The notes: generated from the sequence alone by a model not told the origin. A stretch of 64,000 nt of DNA from Tenacibaculum piscium (GCF_021390715.1 NZ_JAJGWT010000011.1:1614-65613), one strand, 5' to 3'. Shown: positions 1 through 8,397, counted from the stretch's first letter. Made by a program: numbers and translations.

Positions 1-832
1 TTGCTACTGGAACAGCTCCAGTAAATCAAAACATTCATTGGCAAATACTCACTTTGCTACTGGAACAGCTCCAGTAAATCAAAACATTCATTGGCAAACA
101 CTCACTTTGCTACTGGAACAACTCCAAAAATCAAAACATTCATTGGCAAATACTCACTTTTACAGCTCCAGTAAATCAAAACATCGATTGATAAACACTC
201 GCATTGCTACTGGAACAGCTCCAAAAATCAAAACATTCATTGGTAAACACTCACTTTTACAGCTCCAGTAAATCAAAACATCGATTGATAAATACTCGCA
301 TTGCTACTGGAACAGCTCCAAAAATCAAAACATTCATTGGTAAATACTCACTTTTATAACTCCAGTAAATCAAAATATTCATTGGCAAACACTCGCATTG
401 CTACTGGAACAGCTCCAAAAATCAAAACATTCATTGGTAAATATTCACTTTTACAGCTCCAGTAAATCAAAACATCGATTGATAAATACTCACTTTGCTA
501 CTGGAACAACTCCAGTAAATCAAAATATTCATTGGCAAACACTCACTTTTACAGATCAAGTAAATAAAAACATCGATTGATAAATACTCACTTTTATAAC
601 TCCAGTAAATCAAAATATTCATTGGCAAACACTCGCATTGCTACTGGAACAGCTCCAAAAATCAAAACATTCATTGGTAAATATTCACTTTTACAGCTCC
701 AGTAAATCAAAATATTCATTGATAAACACTCGCATTGCTACTGGAACAACTCCAGTAAATCAAAACATTCATTGGTAAATACTCACTTTTACAACTCCAG
801 TAAATCAAAATATTCATTGGTAAATACCTCTA
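1..832. repeat. Tandem repeat array, 17 units alternating long (52/53 bp) and short (45 bp)
   Basis: The array starts at the window edge, so it may extend further left. Units begin at 1, 54, 107, 159, 204, 256, 301, 353, 398, 450, 495, 548, 593, 638, 690, 735 and 788. Long units begin TTGCTACTGGAAC and are 52 or 53 bp. Short units begin TTTAYARMTCCAGT or close variants and are 45 bp. From unit 3 onward the two mostly alternate, giving a higher-order period near 97 bp. The 53-bp units contain an inverted repeat, TACTGGA-ACARC-TCCAGTA. The 52-bp units lose its right arm and the short units lose its left arm. Some short units carry CATCGATTG in place of CATTCATTG. The open reading frames over this region only read through the repeat and are not considered genes. 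Confidence 0.95.
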
Positions 833-956
833 TTATTTAGAATAAATATAAATTACTTTCATAACCTTAAAATCTACCGAAAAAATAAATAAAATACAAA
901 TACCTATAAATCAGCTACTTAAAAAAATATATCCCTTTTCAGGTGGGACCACGTTT

Positions 957-991
957 AAACCTCACAATCTTAACTGATTATGAGGTTTTTT
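957..991 (+). terminator. Terminator-like hairpin downstream of the tandem array
   Basis: AAACCTCA (957-964) pairs with TGAGGTTT (981-988). The inner bases AATC/GATT extend the stem past one mismatch, and a T run follows. It has the shape of an intrinsic terminator for plus-strand transcription, yet no coding gene lies upstream inside the window. The rest of 833-1097 is AT-rich and holds nothing else I recognise. Confidence 0.5.
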
Positions 992-1097
992 CTTGTTTGA
1001 AATATTTAATGTGTCAGTAATTTTGTTGTTTTATAAAAACAAAATTAGATGTAATAATTGCACATCATTTTTTTAAAGTAATTTTAAATTCTATTTA

Positions 1098-1390
1098 GAG
1101 CCTGTTTAAAAATTAAAGAAACTGTCAGTTCGAGTGATTTTTTTCCTTCAAAAAAATTGTATCGAGAACTTTTTTAGCGTCAAAATTCATCAACATAAAA
1201 GAATTCAAATTCTCGATACAATTTTAATTCCTTTTAGTCATTAAAATCACTCGAATTGACAAGAATCATCAAAAAAAAAGGAAAGAACTACGGCAAATCA
1301 GGATGCGAACCTGAAATAAATTCAGGTTGACGGATTCTATTTCTTATTTTTATGTGATGTTTTTTTTTTAGATGAAATTTAAACAGGCTC
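1098..1390. repeat. Nested inverted-repeat (MITE-like) element, copy 1
   Basis: The 293-bp block is bounded by perfect 13-bp inverted ends, GAGCCTGTTTAAA (1098-1110) and its complement (1378-1390). Inside lie a second pair, TGTCAGTTCGAGTGATTTT (1123-1141) with its near-complement (1243-1261), and a third pair, ATTGTATCGAGAA (1156-1168) with its complement (1210-1222). The right half has a separate hairpin, AACCTGAA/TTCAGGTT (1308-1328). It contains no open reading frame of note. A related copy lies at 60282-60540. No transposase is present, so movement, if any, would need proteins supplied elsewhere. Confidence 0.8.
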
Positions 1391-1437
1391 TTAATTGAAT
1401 ATGAGGTTTTCTATTTTATTATCCTTTTAAAAATATC

Positions 1438-2025
1438 CTAATTAAACTGTGTCAAACGTGCTACATATTTACCGATTATATCAAATTCTAGGTTTACTTT
1501 TGTGCCTATTTTGAAGTTTTTAAAATTCGTATGTTCTAAAGTATACGGAATAATTGCGACACTAAATTCATCTTTTTGTGAATTTACAACGGTTAAACTT
1601 ACGCCGTTTATGGTAATCGAACCTTTTTCAATAGTGATCGCACTTGCATCAAAATCATACGAAAAAGTAAAAACGGTACTTCCATTTTCATCTTTGATAT
1701 TTTTACAAATTCCTGTTTTATCAACATGACCTTGCACAATATGACCATCTAAACGAGCCCCTAATTTCATAGCTCTTTCTAAGTTAATTTCATCAGCAAC
1801 CGCTAAACTTCCAATTGTAGTTTTATCAAGTGTTTCTTTAATTGCCGTAACGGTATATTCCTTATTATCAATAGCAACTACCGTTAAACAAACGCCGTTA
1901 TGCGCTACACTTTGGTCAATTTTTAATTCATTGGTGATATCACTTGAAATAGTAAGGTGTAAATTCTCTTTTTCTGGTACTACTTTTGTTACAATTCCAA
2001 GGGTTTCAATTATTCCTGTAAACAT
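1438..2025 (-). CDS. ribE: Riboflavin synthase, alpha subunit
   Basis: Converts two molecules of 6,7-dimethyl-8-ribityllumazine to riboflavin and a pyrimidine by-product, the last step of riboflavin synthesis, in the cytoplasm. The 195-aa protein starts with the family signature MFTGIIETLG. It shows the expected tandem pair of lumazine-binding domains, roughly residues 1-95 and 96-190, with GHIVQGHVD near the start of the second. Length fits the family (about 195-215 aa). It is divergent from pdxA, so two cofactor genes share a 91-bp gap. A -7 box lies at 2067-2074. No FMN riboswitch was recognised upstream. Family assignment is secure; the symbol follows E. coli ribE usage (ribC in some genomes). 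Confidence 0.95.
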   Translation of the reverse strand: MFTGIIETLGIVTKVVPEKENLHLTISSDITNELKIDQSVAHNGVCLTVVAIDNKEYTVTAIKETLDKTTIGSLAVADEINLERAMKLGARLDGHIVQGHVDKTGICKNIKDENGSTVFTFSYDFDASAITIEKGSITINGVSLTVVNSQKDEFSVAIIPYTLEHTNFKNFKIGTKVNLEFDIIGKYVARLTQFN

Positions 2026-2066
2026 TCTCTACGTTTTTAGTTACTTTTAGTTACTTTTGTTTGTAT

Positions 2067-2074
2067 CAAAAATA
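2067..2074 (-). promoter_or_regulatory. -7 promoter box for ribE
   Basis: Read on the minus strand this is TATTTTTG, a match to the Bacteroidota -7 consensus TAnnTTTG. It lies 41 nt before the ribE start. No clear -33 TTTG at the usual spacing was found. Confidence 0.5.
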
Positions 2075-2116
2075 CAACTTTACAGACAAAAAAAACCATA
2101 AAAACACGGACGAAAA

Positions 2117-3160
2117 ATGACGATGGATAAGACTACAAGCAAAATTATTGTTGGAATTTCAGTTGGAGATATAAACGGAATTGGTATCGAAATTATTTTA
2201 AAAACTTTTGAAGACAAACGAATGCTTGATTTTTGCACGCCCGTAATTTTCGCTTCTAATAGATTAATTTCATATCACAAGAAAAATTTAAAATTACACA
2301 ATACGATATTCGGGATTAATTCGCTCGATAAAATTGCGGATACTAAAATCAATTTAATGAACTCTTGGAGCGAGGAAGTTAAAATTGAATTGGGTAAAAG
2401 TACTGAAATCGGTGGTAAATATGCGTATAAATCATTAGAAGCAGCCACGAATGCTTTAAAAAATAATCAAATTGATGTGTTGCTAACCGCACCGATTAGC
2501 AAAGAAAATATTCAATCGGAAGAATTTAACTTTCCAGGACATACCGAATATTTAGAAGAAAATTTAGAAGGAAAAAGTTTAATGATTTTAATGAGCGACA
2601 CGCTAAGAGTCGGTTTAATTACGGGGCATATCCCGGTTTCTAAAGTTTCAGAAAGTATTACACCAGCATTGATTAAAGAAAAAGTGGACATTATGTACCA
2701 CTCTTTAAAGCAAGATTTTAGCATTACTAAACCAAAAATCGCTATTTTGGGGCTGAACCCACATTGTGGAGATCACGGAATTATAGGCGATGAAGATGAC
2801 GTAATTATACGCCCAACAATTGCTGAAATTAAAGAATCTGGTAAATTAGTTTTCGGTCCGTATGCCGCCGATGGCTTTTTTGGCTCTGAAACTTACAAAA
2901 AATTTGACGGCGTTTTAGCCATGTATCACGACCAAGGGTTAGCGCCTTTTAAAGCCTTATCATTTGGCAATGGTGTAAACTTTACCGCTGGATTAAATAA
3001 AGTAAGAACCTCACCAGATCACGGTACAGGTTTTGATATTGCTGGTAAAAACAACGCAAACCCATCATCATTCAAAGAAGCTTTATTTACCTCATTACAA
3101 ATATTTAAGAGCAGAAAACAATATGAAACGCTAACAGAAAATACGCTAAAAACACGCTAA
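2117..3160 (+). CDS. pdxA: 4-hydroxythreonine-4-phosphate dehydrogenase
   Basis: Oxidises 4-phosphohydroxy-L-threonine in the DXP-dependent route to pyridoxal phosphate (vitamin B6). The 347-aa product fits the family length. Visible conserved blocks are VGDINGIGIEI near the N-terminus, a GHTEYL motif, NPHCGDHG, and YHDQGLAPFK; the histidines of the last three are the family's divalent-metal ligands. Two in-frame ATGs lie two codons apart (2117 and 2123). The first is used here, but the sequence cannot decide between them because there is no Shine-Dalgarno signal. It is divergent from ribE. Confidence 0.95.
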   Translation: MTMDKTTSKIIVGISVGDINGIGIEIILKTFEDKRMLDFCTPVIFASNRLISYHKKNLKLHNTIFGINSLDKIADTKINLMNSWSEEVKIELGKSTEIGGKYAYKSLEAATNALKNNQIDVLLTAPISKENIQSEEFNFPGHTEYLEENLEGKSLMILMSDTLRVGLITGHIPVSKVSESITPALIKEKVDIMYHSLKQDFSITKPKIAILGLNPHCGDHGIIGDEDDVIIRPTIAEIKESGKLVFGPYAADGFFGSETYKKFDGVLAMYHDQGLAPFKALSFGNGVNFTAGLNKVRTSPDHGTGFDIAGKNNANPSSFKEALFTSLQIFKSRKQYETLTENTLKTR

Positions 3161-3257
3161 AAATTATTTTATTTGAAGATCAAATGAACCTCAAAATAAG
3201 ATAAAAGTAAAATAGTATTTTTTTTTCGGTAAAATATAAAAATATAAACATTTTTTA

Positions 3258-3265
3258 TATCTTTG
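3258..3265 (+). promoter_or_regulatory. -7 promoter box for the DUF177-rpmF group
   Basis: TATCTTTG matches TAnnTTTG exactly and lies 22 nt before the DUF177 start codon. It probably drives the DUF177-rpmF transcript. Confidence 0.6.
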
Positions 3266-3287
3266 CAAGCTCAAATTGATCTTATAG

Positions 3288-3824
3288 ATGAAAGACATAA
3301 AAGAATTCAATATACCTTTTGTAGGTTTGAAAGAAGGAAGTCATTTGTTTACCTATCAAATTGACAAAAAGTTCTTTGAAGCATTTAAGTTTGATGAATT
3401 TAACGACGCAAACATAACCGCTACGCTCAATTTTGTAAAAAAAAGTACACTTTTTGAACTTGAATTTACAATAAATGGAACGGTAAACGTACCTTGTGAT
3501 AGCACTGGCGAGCTATTTGATTTAAAAATTGAAGGCGTTTTAGATTTAGTCGTTCAATTCGGGCAAGAATATAATGATGAACACGATGAAATTTTGATAC
3601 TTCCACATGAAATGTATCAAATGAATGTCGCACAATATATATATGAGTTAATCGTATTGTCAGTTCCTAACAGAAGAGTACATCCTGATGTATTAAATGG
3701 AACTATGAAATCGGAAGCTTTAGAGAGATTAAACAAATTAAGAATACGAGAACCAAAAAATGTTGAACAAACTTCAACAGACCCAAGATGGGATAAATTA
3801 AAGGATTTACTAACAGATAAATAA
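3288..3824 (+). CDS. DUF177 (YceD-like) protein
   Basis: The 178-aa protein belongs to the DUF177/YceD family, judged by its position directly before rpmF and by the central stretch NVPCDSTGELFDLKIEGVL, which resembles the family's conserved C-x-R-cluster region. In bacteria and plants the family is linked to 23S rRNA accumulation and ribosome assembly; the exact activity is not known. Only one cysteine is visible in the central block, so zinc binding is unlikely. It ends 6 nt before rpmF and is almost certainly co-transcribed with it. Confidence 0.85.
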   Translation: MKDIKEFNIPFVGLKEGSHLFTYQIDKKFFEAFKFDEFNDANITATLNFVKKSTLFELEFTINGTVNVPCDSTGELFDLKIEGVLDLVVQFGQEYNDEHDEILILPHEMYQMNVAQYIYELIVLSVPNRRVHPDVLNGTMKSEALERLNKLRIREPKNVEQTSTDPRWDKLKDLLTDK

Positions 3825-3830
3825 AACATA

Positions 3831-4025
3831 ATGGCACATCCAAAGAGAAAAATATCGAAAACTAGAAGAGATAAAAGAAGAACTCATTATAAAGCTTCTG
3901 TACCTCAAATAGCTGTTGATCCTACAACTGGAGAAGCTCATTTATACCACAGAGCTCACTGGCATGAAGGAAAATTATATTACAGAGGTCAAGTTGTTTT
4001 AGAAAAAGCAGGTCTTGAAGCTTAA
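3831..4025 (+). CDS. rpmF: 50S ribosomal protein L32, cysteine-free form
   Basis: A 64-aa basic protein starting [20 protein letters not shown], the classic L32 N-terminus, with [10 protein letters not shown] near the C-terminus. It is a large-subunit ribosomal protein. Many L32 proteins carry four zinc-binding cysteines; this one has none, so it is the zinc-independent type. It follows DUF177 by 6 nt and is closed by a strong terminator at 4050-4074. The order DUF177-rpmF-fabH is widely conserved and links ribosome and fatty-acid synthesis genes. Confidence 0.97.
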   Translation: MAHPKRKISKTRRDKRRTHYKASVPQIAVDPTTGEAHLYHRAHWHEGKLYYRGQVVLEKAGLEA

Positions 4026-4049
4026 AAAAGTAGTTTTTACAAAATAAAA

Positions 4050-4074
4050 AAACCCTCCTTTCGAGGGTTTTTTT
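4050..4074 (+). terminator. Intrinsic terminator after rpmF
   Basis: AAACCCTC and GAGGGTTT form an 8-bp stem with a 5-nt loop, followed by a T run. It separates rpmF from fabH and overlaps a spurious 5' extension of the fabH frame. Confidence 0.85.
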
Positions 4075-4139
4075 GTGCTTTTTTGTGAAAAAAAGCTATT
4101 TTAGATGTTTTATCTTAAAAAGTGTCAACTATTTTTCAT

Positions 4140-4147
4140 TACTTTTG
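4140..4147 (+). promoter_or_regulatory. -7 promoter box for fabH
   Basis: TACTTTTG fits TAnnTTTG and lies 30 nt before the chosen fabH start. It supports starting fabH at 4178 rather than at the upstream in-frame ATG inside the rpmF terminator. Confidence 0.55.
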
Positions 4148-4177
4148 AAAACTAGTTTTACATCAAAACAAACAATT

Positions 4178-5176
4178 ATGACTAAAATAACTGCAGCGAT
4201 TTCCGCAGTAGGAAAATTTGTTCCTAAATACGCCTTAACAAATAAGGAACTTGAATCAATGGTAGACACCAATGATGAATGGATTACTACTAGAACAGGT
4301 ATCAAAGAACGAAGAATACTCAAAAAAGAAGAAGGCGTAGGAACTTCTTACATGGCAATTAAAGCGGCACAAAATTTACTAGAAAAATCAAATATCGATC
4401 CGAAAGAAATTGACTTGGTTATTGTAGCAACCGCAACTCCTGACATGTTAGTTGCCTCTACCGCAGCATATACTGCTACCGAAATAGGAGCTGTAAACGC
4501 TTTTTCTTATGATTTACAAGCCGCTTGTTCTAGCTTTTTATTCGGAATGTCTACCGCTGCAAGCTATATAGAAAGTGGTCGTTACAAAAAAGTATTGTTA
4601 ATCGGTGCCGATAAAATGTCATCAGTAATCGATTATACTGATAGAGCAACCTGTATTATTTTTGGTGATGGCGCTGGTGCAGCATTATTTGAACCAAATA
4701 CAGAAGGACTAGGATTACAAGACGAATATTTAAGAAGTGACGGAATTGGAAGAAATTTCTTGAAAATTCACGCAGGAGGTTCTATTACTCCAGCATCCGA
4801 AGAAAGCATTAAAAATGGACAACATTTTATAACTCAAGAAGGTAGAACCGTATTCAAATACGCCGTTTCTAGCATGGCAGATGTTTCTGAAAAAATGCTT
4901 ACCAGAAATAATCTTACTAAAGATGATGTCGATTGGTTAGTACCACATCAAGCAAATAACAGAATTATTGAAGCAACCGCAAATAGAGTCGGTTTAGATG
5001 CTGAAAAAGTAATGGTAAATATCCATAAATATGGAAATACCACTTCAGCGACCCTACCCCTATTGCTTGCTGATTATGAAAAAGATCTGAAAAAAGGAAA
5101 TAATTTAATTTTTGCCGCATTCGGTGGAGGCTTCACATGGGGAGCTATCTATTTAAAATGGGCATACAATTCATAA
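4178..5176 (+). CDS. fabH: Beta-ketoacyl-ACP synthase III
   Basis: Condenses acetyl-CoA (or a branched starter) with malonyl-ACP to begin fatty-acid synthesis. With the start at 4178 the protein has 332 aa, the normal size. The catalytic triad is visible: Cys117 in DLQAACSSF, His257 in VPHQANN, and Asn287 in KYGNTTSA. The glycine-rich C-terminus FGGGFTWGAI is also typical. The frame is open back to 4073, but that extension overlaps the rpmF terminator and lies upstream of the -7 box at 4140, so it is rejected. It is followed by accB and accC, giving initiation and malonyl-CoA supply side by side. Confidence 0.96.
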   Translation: MTKITAAISAVGKFVPKYALTNKELESMVDTNDEWITTRTGIKERRILKKEEGVGTSYMAIKAAQNLLEKSNIDPKEIDLVIVATATPDMLVASTAAYTATEIGAVNAFSYDLQAACSSFLFGMSTAASYIESGRYKKVLLIGADKMSSVIDYTDRATCIIFGDGAGAALFEPNTEGLGLQDEYLRSDGIGRNFLKIHAGGSITPASEESIKNGQHFITQEGRTVFKYAVSSMADVSEKMLTRNNLTKDDVDWLVPHQANNRIIEATANRVGLDAEKVMVNIHKYGNTTSATLPLLLADYEKDLKKGNNLIFAAFGGGFTWGAIYLKWAYNS

Positions 5177-5202
5177 AAAACCAAACAACTAAAATTAGGA
5201 AT

Positions 5203-5676
5203 ATGGATATTAAAGAAATTCAAAGTCTTATAAAATTTGTAGCTAAATCTGGCGCTAGTGAAGTAAAGTTAGAAATGGAAGATATCAAAATCACCATTAA
5301 AACTGGAAGCGAAACTCCTGAAACTACCATTATTCAGGCTGCACCACAAATGGGTATCGCACCACAAATGCAAGCACCTTTTACTGCAGCTGCACCTGCC
5401 AATAATATGCCAACTACCGAAGAAGTAGATGCAAAATACATTACTGTTAAATCGCCAATTATTGGAACTTTTTACAGAAAACCATCACCAGATAAACCAA
5501 ACTTCGCAGAAGTTGGTACCGAAATAAAAGTAGGTGATACTGTTTGTGTTATTGAAGCAATGAAATTATTTAATGAAATTGAATCTGAAATTTCAGGTAA
5601 AATCATTAAAGTATTAGTAGATGATTCTACACCTGTAGAATTTGATCAACCATTATTTTTAGTCGATCCATCTTAA
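5203..5676 (+). CDS. accB: Acetyl-CoA carboxylase biotin carboxyl carrier protein
   Basis: Carries the biotin that shuttles CO2 between biotin carboxylase and carboxyltransferase in malonyl-CoA synthesis. From the ATG at 5203 the protein is 157 aa and starts MDIKEIQSLIKF, as the family does. The frame is open upstream into fabH, which is an artefact. An Ala/Pro-rich linker spans about residues 45-70. The biotinyl domain follows, with the biotinylated lysine at 121 in IEAMKLFNEI, 37 residues from the end as usual. It lies 26 nt after fabH and before accC, with a large hairpin in between. Confidence 0.96.
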   Translation: MDIKEIQSLIKFVAKSGASEVKLEMEDIKITIKTGSETPETTIIQAAPQMGIAPQMQAPFTAAAPANNMPTTEEVDAKYITVKSPIIGTFYRKPSPDKPNFAEVGTEIKVGDTVCVIEAMKLFNEIESEISGKIIKVLVDDSTPVEFDQPLFLVDPS

Positions 5677-5683
5677 TTTACAT

Positions 5684-5722
5684 ATAACTCCAAATAATAA
5701 AAAATTTATTATTTGGAGTTAT
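5684..5722 (+). other. Long perfect hairpin between accB and accC
   Basis: Two 18-nt arms (5684-5701 and 5705-5722) are perfectly complementary around a 3-nt AAA loop. The arm sequence begins ATAACTCCAAATAATAAA. Only a short mixed A/T stretch follows, not a clean T run, so it may be a partial terminator, an attenuator, or an mRNA-stabilising stem that sets the accB:accC ratio. Confidence 0.75.
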
Positions 5723-5738
5723 AAAATTTTTAGAACGT

Positions 5739-7076
5739 ATGTTTAAAAAGATATTAATTGCCAATAGAGGAGAAATTGCACTACGTGTAATTAGAACCTG
5801 TAAAGAAATGGGCATCAAAACTGTAGCTGTTTATTCAAAAGCTGATGCCGAAAGTTTACATGTAAGATTTGCTGATGAAGCCGTTTGTATAGGACCAGCC
5901 GCTAGTAGCGAATCTTACTTGAAAATGGATCGTATTATTGCTGCCGCAGAAATTACCAACGCAGACGCCATTCATCCAGGGTATGGGTTTTTATCAGAAA
6001 ATGCTAAATTCTCTAAACTTTGTGAAGAACATGATGTAAAATTCATTGGTGCTTCTCCCGAAATGATTGACAGAATGGGTGATAAAGCCAATGCTAAATC
6101 AACCATGATTGCTGCCGGTGTACCTTGTGTACCTGGAAGTGAAGGTGTTATTGAAAATTTTGAAGATTGTGAAAAAACGGCCTTAGAAACTGGGTATCCT
6201 GTAATGTTAAAAGCATCTGCAGGTGGTGGTGGAAAAGGAATGCGTGCTGTTTGGAAAGCGGAAGATTTAAAAGATGCGTGGGATTCTGCACGTCAAGAAT
6301 CAAAAGCTGCCTTTGGTAATGATGATATGTATATGGAAAAGCTTATTGAAGAGCCTCGCCATATCGAAATTCAAATTATTGGAGATTCTTACGGAAAAGC
6401 ATGTCATTTATCTGAAAGAGATTGTTCGGTACAACGTCGTCATCAAAAATTAACCGAAGAAACTCCTTCGCCGTTTATGACCGATGATTTACGTGATAAA
6501 ATGGGAAAAGCTGCTGTAAAAGCTGCTGAATTTATTAAGTACGAAGGTGCTGGAACAGTAGAGTTTTTAGTTGATAAACATCGTAATTTCTTCTTTATGG
6601 AGATGAACACGCGTATTCAAGTAGAACACCCTATTACTGAAGAAGTTGTTAATTACGATTTAATTCGTGAACAAATTTTAGTGGCAGCAGGAGTGCCAAT
6701 TTCTGGTAAAAATTACTATCCTCAATTACACTCTATCGAATGTAGAATTAATGCAGAAGATCCTTATAATGGATTTAGACCTGCACCTGGAAAAATAACC
6801 TCATATCATGCCCCAGGAGGTCATGGAGTTCGTATTGATACGCACGTGTATGCAGGATATATGATTCCACCAAACTACGATTCAATGATTTCAAAATTGA
6901 TTGTTACCGCACAAACTCGTGAAGAAGCAATCAATAAAATGAAACGTGCCTTAGATGAATACATTATCGAAGGCGTAAAAACAACCATTCCTTTTCATAG
7001 ACAATTAATGGATCATCCTGATTATATTGCGGGTAATTACACCACAAAATTCATGGAAGATTTTAAAATGAAATAA
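5739..7076 (+). CDS. accC: Acetyl-CoA carboxylase, biotin carboxylase subunit
   Basis: Uses ATP and bicarbonate to carboxylate the biotin on AccB. The 445-aa product fits the family. The N-terminal biotin-carboxylase fold starts [20 protein letters not shown]. The ATP-grasp glycine loop GGGGKGM is at residues 162-168. The catalytic block [15 protein letters not shown] and the C-terminal domain with RINAEDP are present. It is downstream of accB across a 62-bp gap holding a strong hairpin, and closed by a terminator at 7099-7130. The carboxyltransferase genes are not in the window. Confidence 0.97.
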   Translation: MFKKILIANRGEIALRVIRTCKEMGIKTVAVYSKADAESLHVRFADEAVCIGPAASSESYLKMDRIIAAAEITNADAIHPGYGFLSENAKFSKLCEEHDVKFIGASPEMIDRMGDKANAKSTMIAAGVPCVPGSEGVIENFEDCEKTALETGYPVMLKASAGGGGKGMRAVWKAEDLKDAWDSARQESKAAFGNDDMYMEKLIEEPRHIEIQIIGDSYGKACHLSERDCSVQRRHQKLTEETPSPFMTDDLRDKMGKAAVKAAEFIKYEGAGTVEFLVDKHRNFFFMEMNTRIQVEHPITEEVVNYDLIREQILVAAGVPISGKNYYPQLHSIECRINAEDPYNGFRPAPGKITSYHAPGGHGVRIDTHVYAGYMIPPNYDSMISKLIVTAQTREEAINKMKRALDEYIIEGVKTTIPFHRQLMDHPDYIAGNYTTKFMEDFKMK

Positions 7077-7098
7077 TAAAACATCAACATAAATACAT

Positions 7099-7130
7099 AA
7101 AATCAGTGGGGAAACTCACTGATTTTTTAT
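7099..7130 (+). terminator. Intrinsic terminator after accC
   Basis: The stem AATCAGTG/CACTGATT (7101-7108 and 7117-7124) is followed by a T run. It ends the fabH-accB-accC group and precedes the kdtA promoter. Confidence 0.8.
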
Positions 7131-7134
7131 TTCA

Positions 7135-7142
7135 TAAATTTG
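7135..7142 (+). promoter_or_regulatory. -7 promoter box abutting kdtA
   Basis: TAAATTTG fits TAnnTTTG and ends only 4 nt before the kdtA ATG. A transcription start 4-7 nt downstream would fall on or next to the start codon, giving a leaderless mRNA. Confidence 0.55.
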
Positions 7143-7146
7143 CCCT

Positions 7147-8397
7147 ATGAATTTTCTTTATAATTTATTGCTTTTTGTAGCATCGTTATTATTGCCTATT
7201 GTTGCGTTATTCAATAAAAAAATAAAACTTTTTGTTGATGGACGAAAACAAACATTTTCTAAATTAGAAAACATCCAACAATCAGATAAGATTATTTGGT
7301 TTCACGCCGCTTCTCTAGGCGAATTTGAACAAGGAAGACCCATTGTTGAAGCCTTAAAAGAAGACTATAAAAATCATAAAATAGTGGTTACTTTTTTTTC
7401 TCCTTCGGGATATGAAATTCGAAAAAATTATAATTTAGCCGATGTGGTTTGTTATTTACCGCTCGATACAAAAGCAAACGCTCGAAAATTTATCGCTCAA
7501 ATTCATCCAGAAATTGCCATTTTTATCAAATACGAATTTTGGCCAAATCTTTTATCCGAAGTAAAAAAACAACAAATTAATACCATTTTAATTTCAGGAA
7601 TCTTTAGAGAAAAACAAGTGTTTTTTAAAAGATACGGCAGTTTTATGCGTGATAAATTAACCGCCTTTCATCATTTTTATCTTCAAAATGAAACCTCTAA
7701 AAAACTACTTTCAAGCATCGGTTTTGAAAATACAACCATCGCCGGAGATACCCGATTCGATAGAGTTTCCGATATTTTACAACAAGATAATTCACTTGAT
7801 TTTATATCCGAATTTAAAAATAATAGCTATACGCTCGTTGCAGGAAGCACCTGGAAAGATGATGAAAAATTGTTAGTAAATTATATTAATAATCAGGCTT
7901 CTTCTGATGAAAAATTTATCATCGCACCGCATAATATCAATCAAAATCAAATAAAAGAATTACAAAAATCAATCTATAAAAAAACGGTTTTATATTCTGA
8001 AAAAGACCACAAAAAACACATAGGAAATTTAGCAGAAAATCAAGTTTTTATTATTGATACTATCGGTTTATTGACCAAAATTTACGCTTACGCAGATGTT
8101 GCCTACGTTGGCGGTGGATTGGCTACAGGACTTCATAATATTTTAGAACCTGCCACTTTTGGTGTGCCTATTATTTTTGGCGGAAATAAATACAAAAAGT
8201 TTCAAGAAGCAACGGATTTATTACAATTAGGAGGCGTTAAAACAGTCGTTAATCAGCAAGAATTTACCAATATTGTAAGTACTTTAAAAAATAATGCCGA
8301 TTTAAGAACTACCTTTGCAAATATCAATCAGCAATATATTTTGGAGCATACGGGTGCTACCAAAAAAATACTCGATTACATCAAAAAAACCTTATAA
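7147..8397 (+). CDS. kdtA: 3-deoxy-D-manno-octulosonic acid (Kdo) transferase
   Basis: Transfers Kdo from CMP-Kdo to lipid A precursor at the inner membrane during LPS core synthesis (also called waaA). The 416-aa product has an N-terminal membrane-anchoring segment (about residues 3-22). The family motif HAASLGEFEQGRP contains the likely catalytic Glu59. In the C-terminal GT-B half are GSTWKDDE and NILEPATFGVPIIFG, the CMP-Kdo-binding region. Its stop overlaps the next start by 1 nt. It has its own promoter just upstream. Confidence 0.95.
   Translation: MNFLYNLLLFVASLLLPIVALFNKKIKLFVDGRKQTFSKLENIQQSDKIIWFHAASLGEFEQGRPIVEALKEDYKNHKIVVTFFSPSGYEIRKNYNLADVVCYLPLDTKANARKFIAQIHPEIAIFIKYEFWPNLLSEVKKQQINTILISGIFREKQVFFKRYGSFMRDKLTAFHHFYLQNETSKKLLSSIGFENTTIAGDTRFDRVSDILQQDNSLDFISEFKNNSYTLVAGSTWKDDEKLLVNYINNQASSDEKFIIAPHNINQNQIKELQKSIYKKTVLYSEKDHKKHIGNLAENQVFIIDTIGLLTKIYAYADVAYVGGGLATGLHNILEPATFGVPIIFGGNKYKKFQEATDLLQLGGVKTVVNQQEFTNIVSTLKNNADLRTTFANINQQYILEHTGATKKILDYIKKTL

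Noticed and set aside
38..580. Two small open frames across the tandem array (38-271 and 398-580)
   Set aside because: They only read through the repeat, switch register with unit-length changes, and have no promoter or family resemblance.
1..832. CRISPR array
   Set aside because: The units are directly repeated with similar sequence throughout; there are no unique spacers of fixed length and no cas genes.
1298..1314. tRNA T-arm-like stem (TCAGG, 7-nt loop, CCTGA on the minus strand)
   Set aside because: No D-arm, anticodon arm, acceptor stem or CCA end is present; it lies within the inverted-repeat element.
4073..4177. Longer fabH reading frame beginning at 4073
   Set aside because: It overlaps the rpmF terminator and lies upstream of the -7 box at 4140; family proteins begin at the 4178 ATG.
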